DNA of 64,000 bases from an uncultured Ruminococcus sp. (GCA_902768825.1 CACXMR010000002.1:49019-113018), one strand, 5' to 3'. Shown: positions 29,401 to 38,995, numbered from the stretch's first letter. Notes: generated by a model from the sequence alone, not told the origin. Program-made: numbers and translations.

Positions 29401-30735
29401 TTGAGAAGAGATCAGAAGCTTTTAAAGATCATCGTTTCTGTTATTGTCTGTGCAATGCTTCTTTGCGCTGCGGGACTTTCGGTCAATGCGGAATCACTCC
29501 ATGATCGGTTAATCAGTGCGCTGGCTGAAAAGTATGATGATTCCATCAACAACTCATATATCAGCTCCGAAAGGATATTTGTGGGTGATTCTGTGGTGCT
29601 TCACGGAGCACCTAAGGGTGTGGATCCGTCAAAGTGCACCTATGCCTTTTATTTCCGACCCAAGGGCCTTATGTGGTTCACTCTTTCCGATTATAGCGAG
29701 GCTCAGGATTATATCTGGAGCCCTACAGCCGTAGGCGATTATGAGGTGTGCATAAAAATCAAATTCGGCCGTACCATCGGAGCAAAGTATTATGATCTGA
29801 GAGTGACAAGAGAGCTTGTAGCAAAATCCTATGCCAGCACTTCCTTTTTGCAGCTGGGCAATACAATGGAGCTGTGCGCTATCCATCAGGGCGGTTTTGG
29901 CAATGTGAGCTGCGGATTCTTCTATAAGCGCAGCGACGAAGAGCTGTGGAGCACTCTCAGCGAATATGGACCTGCCGACTATATCAAATGGAGACCTACT
30001 CAGGTGGGGGATTATGAGCTGTGCATAAAGGTTAAGGACCAGGACGGACAGATGAAGGAGGACTATTACAGCCTTACCGTTTCGGAGACACTCCCCAGGA
30101 CTCCCACTGAGTTTGTCATTACGGTTAAGTCTCCCATAGCATCGCCTTATTTCTGGAAGTGCAGCTTTAGCGACGAGGATGTGCTTGATTATTACATCAC
30201 CGAAAAACCGGTGGCATTGATGGATCTCAGGACCTACGTGGTGCTTGAATATCATTTCAGGACAAAGTCTGCCGGCAGGACGGATATTGACTTTTCCTAT
30301 GATACATACAGCGGTGAGAAGTATTCATTCTCATACGATGTGACGGTTGACAGGAACCTGAACTACAGGATAAACAGTTCTGATGGCAACTATCTTGAAA
30401 AGGATATCCCTGAGCCGGAGCAGGTGAGCAGCAGCTTTTCCATATCTGTGTGCAAGCCGGATGCTGACTGCCGCTGGACCTGTGATATCAGCGATAACCT
30501 GGTCGCCGACATAGAAAAGGTAGACACCCATGACAGCGACGTGGATACATACAGGTTTACAGCAGTGCGCAAGGGCAGCCTTACTATTGCGTTTACCTGC
30601 AAGTCGGTGGGGGACAGGAATCCCAAATATAAGCTGATATACGACCTGACGGTTGACGACGATCTTAACGTGAGTGTGTACAACAAGGACGGCATTTATC
30701 AGGACTATACTGAGCTGCCCGATCCCGTGCAGTAG
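29401..30735 (+). CDS. Secreted protein built from two pairs of duplicated modules, unknown function
   Basis: A 444-residue protein with a signal peptide (residues 1-30, cut after SVNA). It starts at a TTG preceded by GGAGG. Two related modules lie at about 50-135 and 138-225. Both carry a W-x-TLS-x-Y segment and end in VGDYE[VL]CIK[IV]K, which resembles the ligand-type beta domains that follow sensor propellers (three-tyrosine type). Two more related modules lie at about 235-345 and 350-440. Each has a W-[KT]-C segment, a S-D-x2-V stretch and a Y-D-[VL]-TVD ending. I see no anchor, so it is probably released or held by protein contacts. I do not recognise an enzyme. Confidence 0.75.
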   Translation: MRRDQKLLKIIVSVIVCAMLLCAAGLSVNAESLHDRLISALAEKYDDSINNSYISSERIFVGDSVVLHGAPKGVDPSKCTYAFYFRPKGLMWFTLSDYSEAQDYIWSPTAVGDYEVCIKIKFGRTIGAKYYDLRVTRELVAKSYASTSFLQLGNTMELCAIHQGGFGNVSCGFFYKRSDEELWSTLSEYGPADYIKWRPTQVGDYELCIKVKDQDGQMKEDYYSLTVSETLPRTPTEFVITVKSPIASPYFWKCSFSDEDVLDYYITEKPVALMDLRTYVVLEYHFRTKSAGRTDIDFSYDTYSGEKYSFSYDVTVDRNLNYRINSSDGNYLEKDIPEPEQVSSSFSISVCKPDADCRWTCDISDNLVADIEKVDTHDSDVDTYRFTAVRKGSLTIAFTCKSVGDRNPKYKLIYDLTVDDDLNVSVYNKDGIYQDYTELPDPVQ

Positions 30736-30757
30736 CTCAGAAGGATGATTATTATAT

Positions 30758-30800
30758 GCAGTCTCATGCAGGAATCCTGCTGTGAGGCTGCAAAACTCTT
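30758..30800 (+). terminator. Probable terminator after the duplicated secreted protein gene
   Basis: An imperfect stem (GCAG-CTCA-GCAGGA with TCCTGC-GAG-CTGC) is followed by AAAACTCTTTT. The T tract is interrupted, so the strength is uncertain. Confidence 0.6.
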
Positions 30801-30823
30801 TTACTGATATTTTTATTGCTGTA

Positions 30824-30853
30824 TTGACAAACAAGACGAAATTAGTGTATTAT
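30824..30853 (+). promoter_or_regulatory. Promoter of pckA
   Basis: TTGACA, 18 bases, TATTAT, 84 bases before the pckA start. Perfect -35. Confidence 0.7.
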
Positions 30854-30936
30854 ATAGGTGTAAATAAAGGCGGCAGAGCTTGGTTGTGCCCTTTGGCGCA
30901 GTCCTTTGCCGACAAAAAAGAAAAGGGGTTTTCTTA

Positions 30937-32550
30937 ATGGCAAATATTGACGTTACCAAATACGGTATCAGCGATGTGAAAGAGATAGTTTACAATCCTT
31001 CCTATGAGCAGCTTTTCAAGGATGAGATGGATCCTTCACTTGAGGGCTTTGAAAAGGGTCAGCTCACAGAGCTGGGCGCTGTTAACGTAATGACGGGTAT
31101 TTATACAGGTCGTTCTCCTAAGGATAAGTTCATCGTTATGGATGAGACTTCTAAGGACACAGTGTGGTGGCCCACTCCTGAGTATCCCAACGACAACCAT
31201 CCCGCAACAGAAGAAGCATGGAAGGCTTGCAAGGAGCTGGCTCTCAAGGAGCTCTCCGGCAAGAAGCTCTATGTGGTTGACGCTTTCTGCGGTGCAAACA
31301 AGGATACCCGCATGGCAGTGCGTTTTATCATGGAGGTTGCATGGCAGGCACATTTCGTTGAGAATATGTTCATAAAGCCCACCAAGGAAGAGGAAGAGAC
31401 CTTTGAGCCTAACTTTGTTGTCTATACTGCTTCAAAGGCAAAGGTCGAGAACTATAAGGAGCTTGGCCTCAACTCTGAGACTGCAGTTCTCTTCAACGTT
31501 TCAAGCCGTGAGCAGGTTATTCTCAATACATGGTACGGCGGCGAGATGAAGAAGGGTATGTTCTCAATGATGAACTACTTCCTCCCGCTTCAGGGCATTG
31601 CTTCCATGCACTGCTCTGCAAACACTGATATGAACGGTGAGCACACTGCAATTTTCTTTGGTCTTTCCGGCACAGGCAAGACTACTCTCTCTACCGATCC
31701 CAAGCGTCTCCTTATCGGTGACGACGAGCACGGATGGGACGACAACGGCGTGTTTAACTTTGAGGGCGGCTGCTATGCAAAGGTTATCGGCCTTGATAAG
31801 GACAGCGAGCCTGACATTTATAACGCTATCAAGAGAGACGCTCTCCTTGAGAACGTAACTGTTGACGCTGACGGCAAGATCGACTTTACCGACAAGAGCG
31901 TTACAGAGAACACTCGTGTGTCTTATCCTATCGAGCACATCGAGAAGATCGTTAAGAACGTAAACAAGATCTCTTCCGGCCCTGCTGCCGACAATGTTAT
32001 CTTCCTTTCAGCTGACGCTTTCGGCGTTCTGCCTCCGGTATCTGTACTCACACCTGAGCAGACACAGTATTACTTCCTCTCAGGCTTTACAGCTAAGCTT
32101 GCAGGCACAGAGCGCGGCATCACCGAGCCGACTCCCACATTCTCAGCTTGCTTTGGTCAGGCATTCCTTGAGCTCCATCCCACAAAGTATGCAGAGGAGC
32201 TTGTAAAGAGAATGGAGAAGAGCGGAGCAAAGGCTTATCTTGTAAACACCGGCTGGAACGGCACCGGCAAGAGAATCACCATCAAGGATACAAGAGGCAT
32301 CATCGACGCTATCCTTAACGGCTCTATCAAGGACGCTCCCACAAAGAAGATCCCCTATTTTGACTTTGAGGTTCCCACAGAGCTTCCCGGCGTTGACACA
32401 GGCATTCTTGATCCCAGAGATACCTATGCAGATCCTGCAGTATGGGAAGAGAAGGCAAAGGATCTTGCTTCAAGATTCATCAAAAACTTCAAGAAATATG
32501 AGACAAACGATGCAGGCAAGGCTCTTGTAGCTGCAGGTCCCCAGCTTTGA
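30937..32550 (+). CDS. pckA: Phosphoenolpyruvate carboxykinase (ATP)
   Basis: Interconverts oxaloacetate plus ATP with PEP, CO2 and ADP. In ruminal and gut Firmicutes it often runs towards oxaloacetate during fermentation. It has 537 residues. The P-loop GLSGTGKT is at 242-249, and the ATP-type signature [20 protein letters not shown] region follows. The ATG at 30937 follows AAAAGGGG; the in-frame start at 30880 adds 19 residues without support. Codon choice is strongly biased (AAG, CTT/CTC, GTT), suggesting high expression. Confidence 0.97.
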   Translation: MANIDVTKYGISDVKEIVYNPSYEQLFKDEMDPSLEGFEKGQLTELGAVNVMTGIYTGRSPKDKFIVMDETSKDTVWWPTPEYPNDNHPATEEAWKACKELALKELSGKKLYVVDAFCGANKDTRMAVRFIMEVAWQAHFVENMFIKPTKEEEETFEPNFVVYTASKAKVENYKELGLNSETAVLFNVSSREQVILNTWYGGEMKKGMFSMMNYFLPLQGIASMHCSANTDMNGEHTAIFFGLSGTGKTTLSTDPKRLLIGDDEHGWDDNGVFNFEGGCYAKVIGLDKDSEPDIYNAIKRDALLENVTVDADGKIDFTDKSVTENTRVSYPIEHIEKIVKNVNKISSGPAADNVIFLSADAFGVLPPVSVLTPEQTQYYFLSGFTAKLAGTERGITEPTPTFSACFGQAFLELHPTKYAEELVKRMEKSGAKAYLVNTGWNGTGKRITIKDTRGIIDAILNGSIKDAPTKKIPYFDFEVPTELPGVDTGILDPRDTYADPAVWEEKAKDLASRFIKNFKKYETNDAGKALVAAGPQL

Positions 32551-32592
32551 TAGTATTGGATTACTGAAAGCATCGTATAGTTGTTGATTTAC

Positions 32593-32632
32593 AGCTGCCC
32601 GCTGCCCTCAGGGGTTTCGGGCAGCTTTTTCT
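32593..32632 (+). terminator. Intrinsic terminator after pckA
   Basis: AGCTGCCCG and CGGGCAGCT arms are followed by TTTTTCTTCT. Confidence 0.9.
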
Positions 32633-32649
32633 TCTAAAAGGCTGTATAA

Positions 32650-32706
32650 GAAAAAGTACCGGTACCGCCGTCAGTATATGATCTGACAGCAGTGCCGGTT
32701 TTTTGT
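32650..32706. terminator. Second, probably bidirectional terminator
   Basis: ACCGGTACCGCCGTCAG and CTGACAGCAGTGCCGGT form a long imperfect stem. T6 follows on the plus strand and an A5 run precedes it, so it can also serve the minus-strand hydrolase gene that ends 18 bases to the right. Confidence 0.75.
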
Positions 32707-32723
32707 ATATTGAAAAGAATGGG

Positions 32724-33686
32724 TTATTTCAGTCTGAGTATCTCGTCAAATATAGCCTTCATACCGTTGGTTCCGGGAATATGCGCACTGTTGGGTATAA
32801 CCTTACAGTCAAGATGAGAATTGCCTGCTTCCTTGACAAAGGACAGGATGATGCTTGTATCGGTGACGATATCTGTTTCGCCCTGCAAGATATGATAGGG
32901 AACAGCTACGCTTTTCAGAGTCTCCCGCAGATCAAGGGCTGATAGTTCCGTTATCAGGCTCGTGTTTTTCATATAGCCGTTGATCACGACCGCTTTGAAA
33001 TCCCTGAATTTGTAATCGGGGCTTTTCATAATGCCGAGTATGATTTTCCCCACATCTGCCTTAGGTTCATTCGGGTTGTTGTAGCCGTATGTATATTTCC
33101 GGATAGCAGTGCTGATTTTCATTGCTGTTTTGTGATCTATCTTCTTTGAATCAACCGCTGCTTTTATTTCGGCTTTTATCTTTTTGGGCGCTTTTGAATT
33201 CATCAGTGTGTCTATTGTATTCTCGCTTTGCATCAGCTGATAAAGCACCTGACCGTAGGTGATGACACCGCTAATAAGTTCCGGGACCTGCTTTGCTGCC
33301 ATAGCCGACAAAACCGAACCCCATGACATTCCCAAAAGCCACAGGGGATTATCGGGAAATCTGTTTTTGATCTCCTTTATCAGATCAACGGTCATGTTTA
33401 CAAAATCACCGATAGAAATATCCTCAGGCAGCTTTGCGTTGTTGATACCGCAGCCATACTGATCCCAGGATACAAGAATACAATTATCCGTAAAGATGGG
33501 GAACAATCCTCTTGCCCCCACGCAAAAGGGTATCGGCGTACCGGGACCGCCGTGGAGTGTTATTACAACAGGAAGGTTTTTGTTTTTGCCCTCTATCAGC
33601 ACCTTCTGCTTATAACCTCCCAGATTAAACTCCTCCACAACCGATATTTCGTTTGCTGCTATGGCTGCTTTTCTTTCCTTATTCAT
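32724..33686 (-). CDS. Alpha/beta hydrolase, proline iminopeptidase-like
   Basis: A 320-residue hydrolase with the oxyanion motif HGGPG, the nucleophile elbow GMSWGS and a C-terminal His in NSAHIPG. HGGPG is typical of proline iminopeptidases and related esterases. The substrate is not clear. Two adjacent ATGs exist; GAGGGG lies 2 bases before the one at 33689 and 5 before the one at 33686, so I use the latter. The start overlaps the end of the PadR regulator gene by 8 bases, so regulator and enzyme are coupled. Confidence 0.85.
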   Translation of the reverse strand: MNKERKAAIAANEISVVEEFNLGGYKQKVLIEGKNKNLPVVITLHGGPGTPIPFCVGARGLFPIFTDNCILVSWDQYGCGINNAKLPEDISIGDFVNMTVDLIKEIKNRFPDNPLWLLGMSWGSVLSAMAAKQVPELISGVITYGQVLYQLMQSENTIDTLMNSKAPKKIKAEIKAAVDSKKIDHKTAMKISTAIRKYTYGYNNPNEPKADVGKIILGIMKSPDYKFRDFKAVVINGYMKNTSLITELSALDLRETLKSVAVPYHILQGETDIVTDTSIILSFVKEAGNSHLDCKVIPNSAHIPGTNGMKAIFDEILRLK

Positions 33687-34242
33687 CATAACCCCTCATT
33701 TCAATTAACAGATCTTCATACCACTTTATCGTAAAGGCCAACAGATCACGGCCAAAGCGTGCGGTTGCAAGCTGATAAAAAATGATGTCCTTTGCTTGCT
33801 TCTCCAGACTTATGTAAGCTTCCGAGCGGACGAAATCTTCCGACTCATCGCACATAAACTTCAGCGACTCATGCTTAATCTTTAATTCGTTAATATACTT
33901 TTCAATTATTTCCGGGCGTTTTTCCTCCTCAGAAAAGCCCAAAAAATAAACCTTTGTAAGCTCAGGACATTTAATCCCGGTGGATTCAATAGGACTGTTT
34001 ATCCAGCTGTTAAATTCCTGTCTGCCGGCTTCGGTGATATAATATTCCTTTTTCTTTTTACCGTTTTCCAGAATATCATTGTAATCTATGAAGCCGTTAT
34101 CAAGCAGTTTTTTAAGACCCGCCTGTATGCTTCCGGTACTGCTGCTGTACATGATATTCAGCCCTTTGTCGATCCGGCTTCGCAGCTGATAGATAGTCCT
34201 GTTGCTGAGTATCAGTAGACCAAGAATGATATATTCCGTAAC
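33679..34242 (-). CDS. PadR family transcriptional regulator with non-standard start codon
   Basis: The winged-helix N-terminus reads TEYIILGLLILSNRT, then QLRSRIDKGLNIMYSSS, the PadR pattern, followed by a C-terminal helical dimer domain (about 187 residues in all). An in-frame ATG at 34152 would cut off the first half of the DNA-binding domain. Upstream of the conserved TEY there is no ATG, GTG or TTG downstream of the AGGAGGG site: the codons are ATT, GTT, ACG. The in-frame TTG at 34273-34275 lies inside the promoter -10. I place the start at the GTT as a best guess. The gene is coupled to the hydrolase and carries a promoter/operator typical of self-repression. Confidence 0.75.
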   Translation of the reverse strand, partial: VTEYIILGLLILSNRTIYQLRSRIDKGLNIMYSSSTGSIQAGLKKLLDNGFIDYNDILENGKKKKEYYITEAGRQEFNSWINSPIESTGIKCPELTKVYFLGFSEEEKRPEIIEKYINELKIKHESLKFMCDESEDFVRSEAYISLEKQAKDIIFYQLATARFGRDLLAFTIKWYEDLLIEMRGYDE

Positions 34243-34254
34243 AATCCCTCCTGC

Positions 34255-34269
34255 GTTACTAATAGTAAC
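34255..34269 (-). promoter_or_regulatory. Palindromic operator at the padR transcription start
   Basis: GTTACTA-A-TAGTAAC is a perfect inverted repeat with 7-base arms, lying directly downstream of the -10 and over the expected start of transcription. A dimeric regulator bound here would block the promoter, so PadR autorepression is likely. Confidence 0.7.
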
Positions 34270-34272
34270 ACA

Positions 34273-34301
34273 ATTATAACAGCATCAAATACAATTGTCA
34301 A
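34273..34301 (-). promoter_or_regulatory. Consensus promoter of the padR-hydrolase unit
   Basis: On the minus strand: TTGACA, 17 bases, TATAAT, perfect in both hexamers. Confidence 0.9.
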
Positions 34302-34408
34302 TAGGAGGAGGTAGAATTTAGTGGGTGTGCTGTGGTATAATAAAAAACAGTAATTATTCGGAGGATTATTTTCTGATAAGAATTATGATGACAATGGAGG
34401 TAGAAATT

Positions 34409-35413
34409 ATGATAGATAAGAGCTTCAGGGGTAATGCTTATATTATTAGGGGTGATGAAGTCCTATACGAATATTCATCAGGCTATGCCGATCTGCCTAA
34501 TGAGATTCCCAACACCATTGATACCAGATTTGCCAGCGCTTCTGCCGGAAAGGTGTTTGTTGCCGTGGATATTCTCCGGCTTGTGGATCAGGGCAAGCTC
34601 CGCTTGAAGGACACCATTGGAGAGCTTCTTGATTTGCAGCTGAATCAGATCGACCCTGATGTGACAGTGGCACAGCTTCTCAATCACACATCCGGTGTTC
34701 CTGACTATTTTGACGAAACCGTCATGGATGAATATGAGGATCTTTGGATCGATTTCCCTAATTACAGAATAAGAAAAAACAGCGATCTGCTGCCGCTGTT
34801 TATCAATAAGCCTATGATGTATCCCAGGGGCACCAAATTCCAGTATAACAATTCCGGATATGTCATGCTGGCGCTCATTATTGAATCGGTGACCGGTATG
34901 CCCTTTGATAAGTATCTGAAAGAAAACGTGTTTGATGTGTGCGGGATGGAGTCTACGGGATATTTTGAGCTTGACAGACTGCCTTCACGATGTGCAAATA
35001 ATTATATTTATTGTGAGGATACAAACGACTACCGCACTAATATCTATTCTGTAGACGCAAAGGGCACAGGTGCAGGAGGCGCTTTCATCACCGTTAAGGA
35101 TATTGCCAGATTCTGGAAGGGCTTGACAGAGTGCAGGCTGATTTCCAAAGAACTGACTGACAAGATGCTTAGCAAGCAAAGCGGAGACGGCCAGGACCCG
35201 GAAGAAGGCTGGTATGGCTATGGGATATGGATCATTGACAATCCCAAAGGCAGGGATATCCCATATTTTCAGGGGTGTGATCCGGGAGTGAGCTTTATCT
35301 CGGAGTATAATCCGGACAATGGGATTATTTCCGTGATCGTCAGCAATTACGGCGACAACGTATGGAAAGAGATGAGAAAGATCCGGAATGATATGTATAG
35401 TGAATACATATGA
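34409..35413 (+). CDS. Serine hydrolase, class C beta-lactamase / D-peptidase fold
   Basis: A 334-residue member of the beta-lactamase-related family. The SxxK motif is S45-A-G-K48. The YxN-type motif is Y146-N-N148. A Gly-rich segment (GTGAGGAF) follows further on. There is no signal peptide, so it probably acts in the cytoplasm, where such enzymes are often esterases or amide hydrolases rather than true beta-lactamases. The ATG at 34409 is 8 bases after GGAGG. The in-frame ATG at 34325 would add 28 residues. The gene is divergent from padR but shares no clear operator with it. Confidence 0.85.
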   Translation: MIDKSFRGNAYIIRGDEVLYEYSSGYADLPNEIPNTIDTRFASASAGKVFVAVDILRLVDQGKLRLKDTIGELLDLQLNQIDPDVTVAQLLNHTSGVPDYFDETVMDEYEDLWIDFPNYRIRKNSDLLPLFINKPMMYPRGTKFQYNNSGYVMLALIIESVTGMPFDKYLKENVFDVCGMESTGYFELDRLPSRCANNYIYCEDTNDYRTNIYSVDAKGTGAGGAFITVKDIARFWKGLTECRLISKELTDKMLSKQSGDGQDPEEGWYGYGIWIIDNPKGRDIPYFQGCDPGVSFISEYNPDNGIISVIVSNYGDNVWKEMRKIRNDMYSEYI

Positions 35414-35551
35414 GTGACGTTTCTAAAAAGAAACAACGGGCTGTATTTTTCTTCTTAAAAAATATCCGAAAAATGGTAGCTTTGGATGCTTTATGTGTGG
35501 TATAATGATTGATAGGTAAGGGGTAAAAAATCTTACAAGAAGTGATGTCTA

Positions 35552-36910
35552 TTGAGAAAAAATAAATTGTCTTTTTCAACCACTCATATTATTATGCTGA
35601 GCTTTTTGGTGGGGATCATACTGGGCAGTTTTCTGCTATCTTTACCCATAAGCACTGTGAGCGGAAGGAGCGTTCCCTATGTGGATGCCCTGTTTACTGC
35701 TACCACGTCGGTATGTGTAACCGGACTTGTAACTCTGCCTACGGTCACAACGTGGAGCGTGTTCGGACAGATTGTGATTCTTATTCTTATACAGATCGGC
35801 GGACTTGGCATTATCACAATAATGTCGGCTTTTATGATAGTCACGAACCGAAGATTAGGTCTGAAAAGCAGGGTGCTCCTGCAGGATGCTTTTAACCTCA
35901 GTTCTATTTCCGGGGTTGTGGTTTTTCTTAAAAAAGTTGTGGCCGGAACATTTGTGGTTGAGGGCGTAGGGGCATTGATGTATATGACAGTGTTTATCCC
36001 CCAATACGGAGCCCGGGGAATCTGGATATCTGTGTTCAATTCCATCTCCGCATTCTGCAATGCAGGCATAGATATTATGTCAGAAAACAGCCTTTGCGAT
36101 TATGCCGTAAATCCTATGGTCAACATCACCACAAGCCTTTTAGTCATTCTCGGAGGGCTTGGGTTTATCGTATGGTGGGACGTGATACGTGTCACAAAGA
36201 AATTCCGGAGTCAGAAGCTTAAATGCTTTTCCCGGCTCACCCTTCATAGTAAAATTGCATTGTCCGCAACAGGAATACTTCTGCTGTTAGGAGCGATTTT
36301 ATTCTTCGTTTTTGAATACAATAATCCCCTTACAATGAAAAATCTTTCTCTGTTTGACAAGATCCAGGTATCGGTGTTTCAGTCCGTAACCACAAGAACG
36401 GCAGGCTTTGCCTCTGTTCCTCAGCAGGATCTGACGAATGCCTCTTCTGTTGTATCCCTTGTGCTGATGTTCATCGGAGGTTCGCCGGTGGGAACAGCCG
36501 GAGGAGTAAAAACCGTTACCTTTGTTGTTTTGATTTTTGCGGCACTCAGCGCAATAAAAAATGAGGATGAGGTATTGCTGTTTAGCAGAAGGATTTCAAA
36601 GCAGGCGATCAGCAAGGCGGTGGCTGTGATAACGGTGTCCTTTATGATAATGCTTATTTCGACAGTGCTTCTGTCGGCTGTGACTGATGCCCCGATTCTC
36701 GACGTTGCCTATGAAACCGTCAGTGCAACAGCTACAGTGGGACTAACAAGAGACCTTACGCCGTCTCTGAATATCTGGGGAAAGGTTATCATCATCTTCA
36801 CCATGTACCTTGGCAGGATTGGTCCCATATCACTTTTAGTCGCCTTCAACGTAAAAAATAAAAAGCGGAATATTATTACCGATCCGATTGAAGATATCAG
36901 CATCGGATGA
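35552..36910 (+). CDS. ktrB: K+ uptake transmembrane subunit (KtrB/TrkH family)
   Basis: A 452-residue protein with four repeated M1-P-M2 units. The selectivity-filter segments are visible (TTSVCVTGL in the first, SAFCNAGI in the second, TTRTAGF in the third, SATATVGLT in the fourth). The start is a TTG at 35552 (MRKNKLSFSTTH). A nearby ATG is out of frame. It is followed 16 bases later by its cytoplasmic partner. Ktr systems are typically driven by Na+, which fits the Na+-type V-ATPase in this window. Confidence 0.92.
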   Translation: MRKNKLSFSTTHIIMLSFLVGIILGSFLLSLPISTVSGRSVPYVDALFTATTSVCVTGLVTLPTVTTWSVFGQIVILILIQIGGLGIITIMSAFMIVTNRRLGLKSRVLLQDAFNLSSISGVVVFLKKVVAGTFVVEGVGALMYMTVFIPQYGARGIWISVFNSISAFCNAGIDIMSENSLCDYAVNPMVNITTSLLVILGGLGFIVWWDVIRVTKKFRSQKLKCFSRLTLHSKIALSATGILLLLGAILFFVFEYNNPLTMKNLSLFDKIQVSVFQSVTTRTAGFASVPQQDLTNASSVVSLVLMFIGGSPVGTAGGVKTVTFVVLIFAALSAIKNEDEVLLFSRRISKQAISKAVAVITVSFMIMLISTVLLSAVTDAPILDVAYETVSATATVGLTRDLTPSLNIWGKVIIIFTMYLGRIGPISLLVAFNVKNKKRNIITDPIEDISIG

Positions 36911-36926
36911 ATGAAAGGAAACAATA

Positions 36927-37583
36927 ATGAGCAATAGAGTAGATTATGCTGTTTTTGGTCTGGGAAGATACGGCAGTGCCGTTGCAAAGGAACTTTGCGC
37001 TAACGGTGCTGAAGTGCTGGCAGTTGACATTGATGAGGAAAAGGTGGATGACGCCGCTGCAGAGATTCCCTATTGTAAATGTGCGGATGTTACAGACCCG
37101 GAAACTATCAGACAGCTTGGGGTTTCAAACATTGATGTTGTGATTATTTCAATGGCAACAAATCTTGAAGCCAGCGTCATGGCTACGATGCTCTGCAAAG
37201 AAGCCGGTGTCAAGACGGTTATCGCAAAATGTGCCAGCGAGATGAATTGCAGGATACTGGAAAAGGTGGGGGCGGACCGAGTGCTTTTCCCGGAAAAGGA
37301 TTCCGGAGTTCGCCTTGCCAAAAACCTGTTAAGCTCGGGTTTTGTGGATATTCTGGAGTTTTCCGATGATGCTTCCATGGTTGAGCTTGAAGTAAGGACA
37401 GAATGGGTCAACAAAAGCCTCAAGGAATTGAATCTGAGGAAAAAATATTCAATCAATATCGTAGCTATCATTGAAGGTGATAATGTGGTCGTGAACATTG
37501 ACCCGGATAAGCCCTTGAAAAAGGACATGAGCCTGATCGTAATTGCAGAAAAAGAAGGTCTTTCCAAATTAAGGAAGCTCTGA
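36927..37583 (+). CDS. ktrA: K+ uptake regulatory subunit (KtrA/TrkA, RCK domains)
   Basis: A 218-residue cytosolic gating ring subunit. The N-terminal RCK domain has the nucleotide-binding GLGRYG (11-16) and an acidic end of strand 2 (VDIDEE). The C-terminal RCK_C domain spans about residues 135-218. It binds ATP/ADP or NAD(H) to open the KtrB channel. AAAGGA precedes the ATG. Confidence 0.93.
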   Translation: MSNRVDYAVFGLGRYGSAVAKELCANGAEVLAVDIDEEKVDDAAAEIPYCKCADVTDPETIRQLGVSNIDVVIISMATNLEASVMATMLCKEAGVKTVIAKCASEMNCRILEKVGADRVLFPEKDSGVRLAKNLLSSGFVDILEFSDDASMVELEVRTEWVNKSLKELNLRKKYSINIVAIIEGDNVVVNIDPDKPLKKDMSLIVIAEKEGLSKLRKL

Positions 37584-37584
37584 A

Positions 37585-37622
37585 ACAAAAGCCGTGCAGA
37601 TTTGATCCTGCACGGCCTTTTA
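37585..37622. terminator. Bidirectional terminator between ktrA and the alcohol dehydrogenase gene
   Basis: GCCGTGCAG and CTGCACGGC form a perfect 9-bp stem with an 8-base loop, A-run on the left and T-run on the right, between convergent genes. Confidence 0.9.
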
Positions 37623-37642
37623 TCTTGATTATTCTGTTGTGC

Positions 37643-38806
37643 TTATAATGACGCCCTGAATATCTCGGCAATATCCTTTTCAAAGAGAGGTACCCATGCT
37701 TCTTCAAGACCCTCGTTGAGGGCAACATGATGAGCCATTTCGTCAATGCGGCTTTCGTCAATGCCGACGTCTCTCAGGTGCATGGGAATGTTGATGGATT
37801 CAAAGAACTTATACGTTTCGTCTATTGCCTTTTCTGCGATCTCAAACCTGTCAAGGGTGCTGTCAATTCCGAATACATTCACGCCGTATTTCACAAAGCG
37901 GTCAACCGTTCTTTCGGAAAGGATATGCTTCATCCAACGAGGTGTGATTATCGCAAGGCCCTCGCCGTGTGTGATGTCATAGTAAGCGGAAAGAGCGTGT
38001 TCCATTCCGTGGCAGGGCCAGCCCGTTTCGCTGTTGCCGAGAGCATAGATCCCGTTGCAGCCGTAGGTGCAGGTGAGCATCATTTCTGCTCTTGCGTTAT
38101 AATCCTCCGGGTTTTCAAGGCATTTTACTGTATTTATCATCAGGCTTTTAAGGCCTGCTTCCATAAAGCCGTCGTTGAGGATAGATGAATCCTCGCAGAA
38201 ATACTGCTCCATGATATGGTTCATAGCGTCTGCGCATCCTGCGGCAGTCTGCTTTTTTGATACGGTGAAGGTGTAGGTCGGGTCAAGGAAGGAGACCTCA
38301 GGATAAAGGTGAGGGTCCATATAACCTATCTTATCGTTTGTTTCAGTCCTGGAAATTACTCCGCCGCTGTCATATTCGCTGCCGGTTGCGGCAAGGGTGA
38401 TAATGTCAACTATCGGCAGGGCAGCCTTTGCCTGCACCTTGTATGAGATCAGGTCCCAGGGGTCGCCGTCATAAAGCGCACCCGCTGCAATGGCCTTTGA
38501 ACAGTCGAGAACACTTCCGCCGCCCACAGCAAGAATAACGTCAATATCGTTTTCCTTGCACATTCTCACTCCGTCAAGCACGCTGGGATCATACTTCGGG
38601 TTTGGCATAATATCCGATAGCTCGTAGATATCATAATCAGCAAGCAGCTCCTTAACCTTGTCATAAAGACCGATTTTTTTGATGCTGCCGGCACCATATG
38701 TGAGCAGTATTTTTTTGCCGTAGCTGCTCATCACTTCGGGAAGCTGTCCGATAACGTCTTTGCCAAAAATAAGCCTTGTCGGGGTCTGATAATCAAAGTT
38801 TTGCAT
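37643..38806 (-). CDS. Iron-containing alcohol dehydrogenase (butanol dehydrogenase type)
   Basis: A 387-residue member of the Fe-ADH family, NAD(P)H-linked, reducing aldehydes to alcohols. It begins MQNFDYQTPTRLIFGKDVIGQL as in BdhA/YugJ-like enzymes. The nucleotide-binding GGGSVLDCSKAIA, the metal-binding GHGMEHALSAYYDITHGE and an upstream Asp/His pair (CADAMNHIMEQ) are present. A strong GGAGGTATCACC site precedes the ATG. It likely serves NADH disposal in fermentation. Confidence 0.93.
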   Translation of the reverse strand: MQNFDYQTPTRLIFGKDVIGQLPEVMSSYGKKILLTYGAGSIKKIGLYDKVKELLADYDIYELSDIMPNPKYDPSVLDGVRMCKENDIDVILAVGGGSVLDCSKAIAAGALYDGDPWDLISYKVQAKAALPIVDIITLAATGSEYDSGGVISRTETNDKIGYMDPHLYPEVSFLDPTYTFTVSKKQTAAGCADAMNHIMEQYFCEDSSILNDGFMEAGLKSLMINTVKCLENPEDYNARAEMMLTCTYGCNGIYALGNSETGWPCHGMEHALSAYYDITHGEGLAIITPRWMKHILSERTVDRFVKYGVNVFGIDSTLDRFEIAEKAIDETYKFFESINIPMHLRDVGIDESRIDEMAHHVALNEGLEEAWVPLFEKDIAEIFRASL

Positions 38807-38995
38807 GGTGATACCTCCAGATCAATGTTAATTTTATTATACACATTTATTGATACCCCGTCAACAGCCATGGGATAATCATAAGTCATTATGGTCAGGA
38901 CTAACTGCATAAATAAATCAGATATTATCAGGCTATTGCTATTTTTCACCGGGCTGATATAATAGTTGTATTGACAGGTAATATGGAGGGCTAAT

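Noticed and set aside
34255-34301. Operator shared between padR and the divergent serine hydrolase gene
   Set aside because: The palindrome overlaps the padR transcription start; I see no plus-strand promoter that it would cover, so shared control is not supported.
34409-35413. Serine hydrolase as an antibiotic-resistance beta-lactamase
   Set aside because: SxxK and YxN-type motifs are present, but there is no signal peptide for export and the overall pattern fits the broad esterase/peptidase group.
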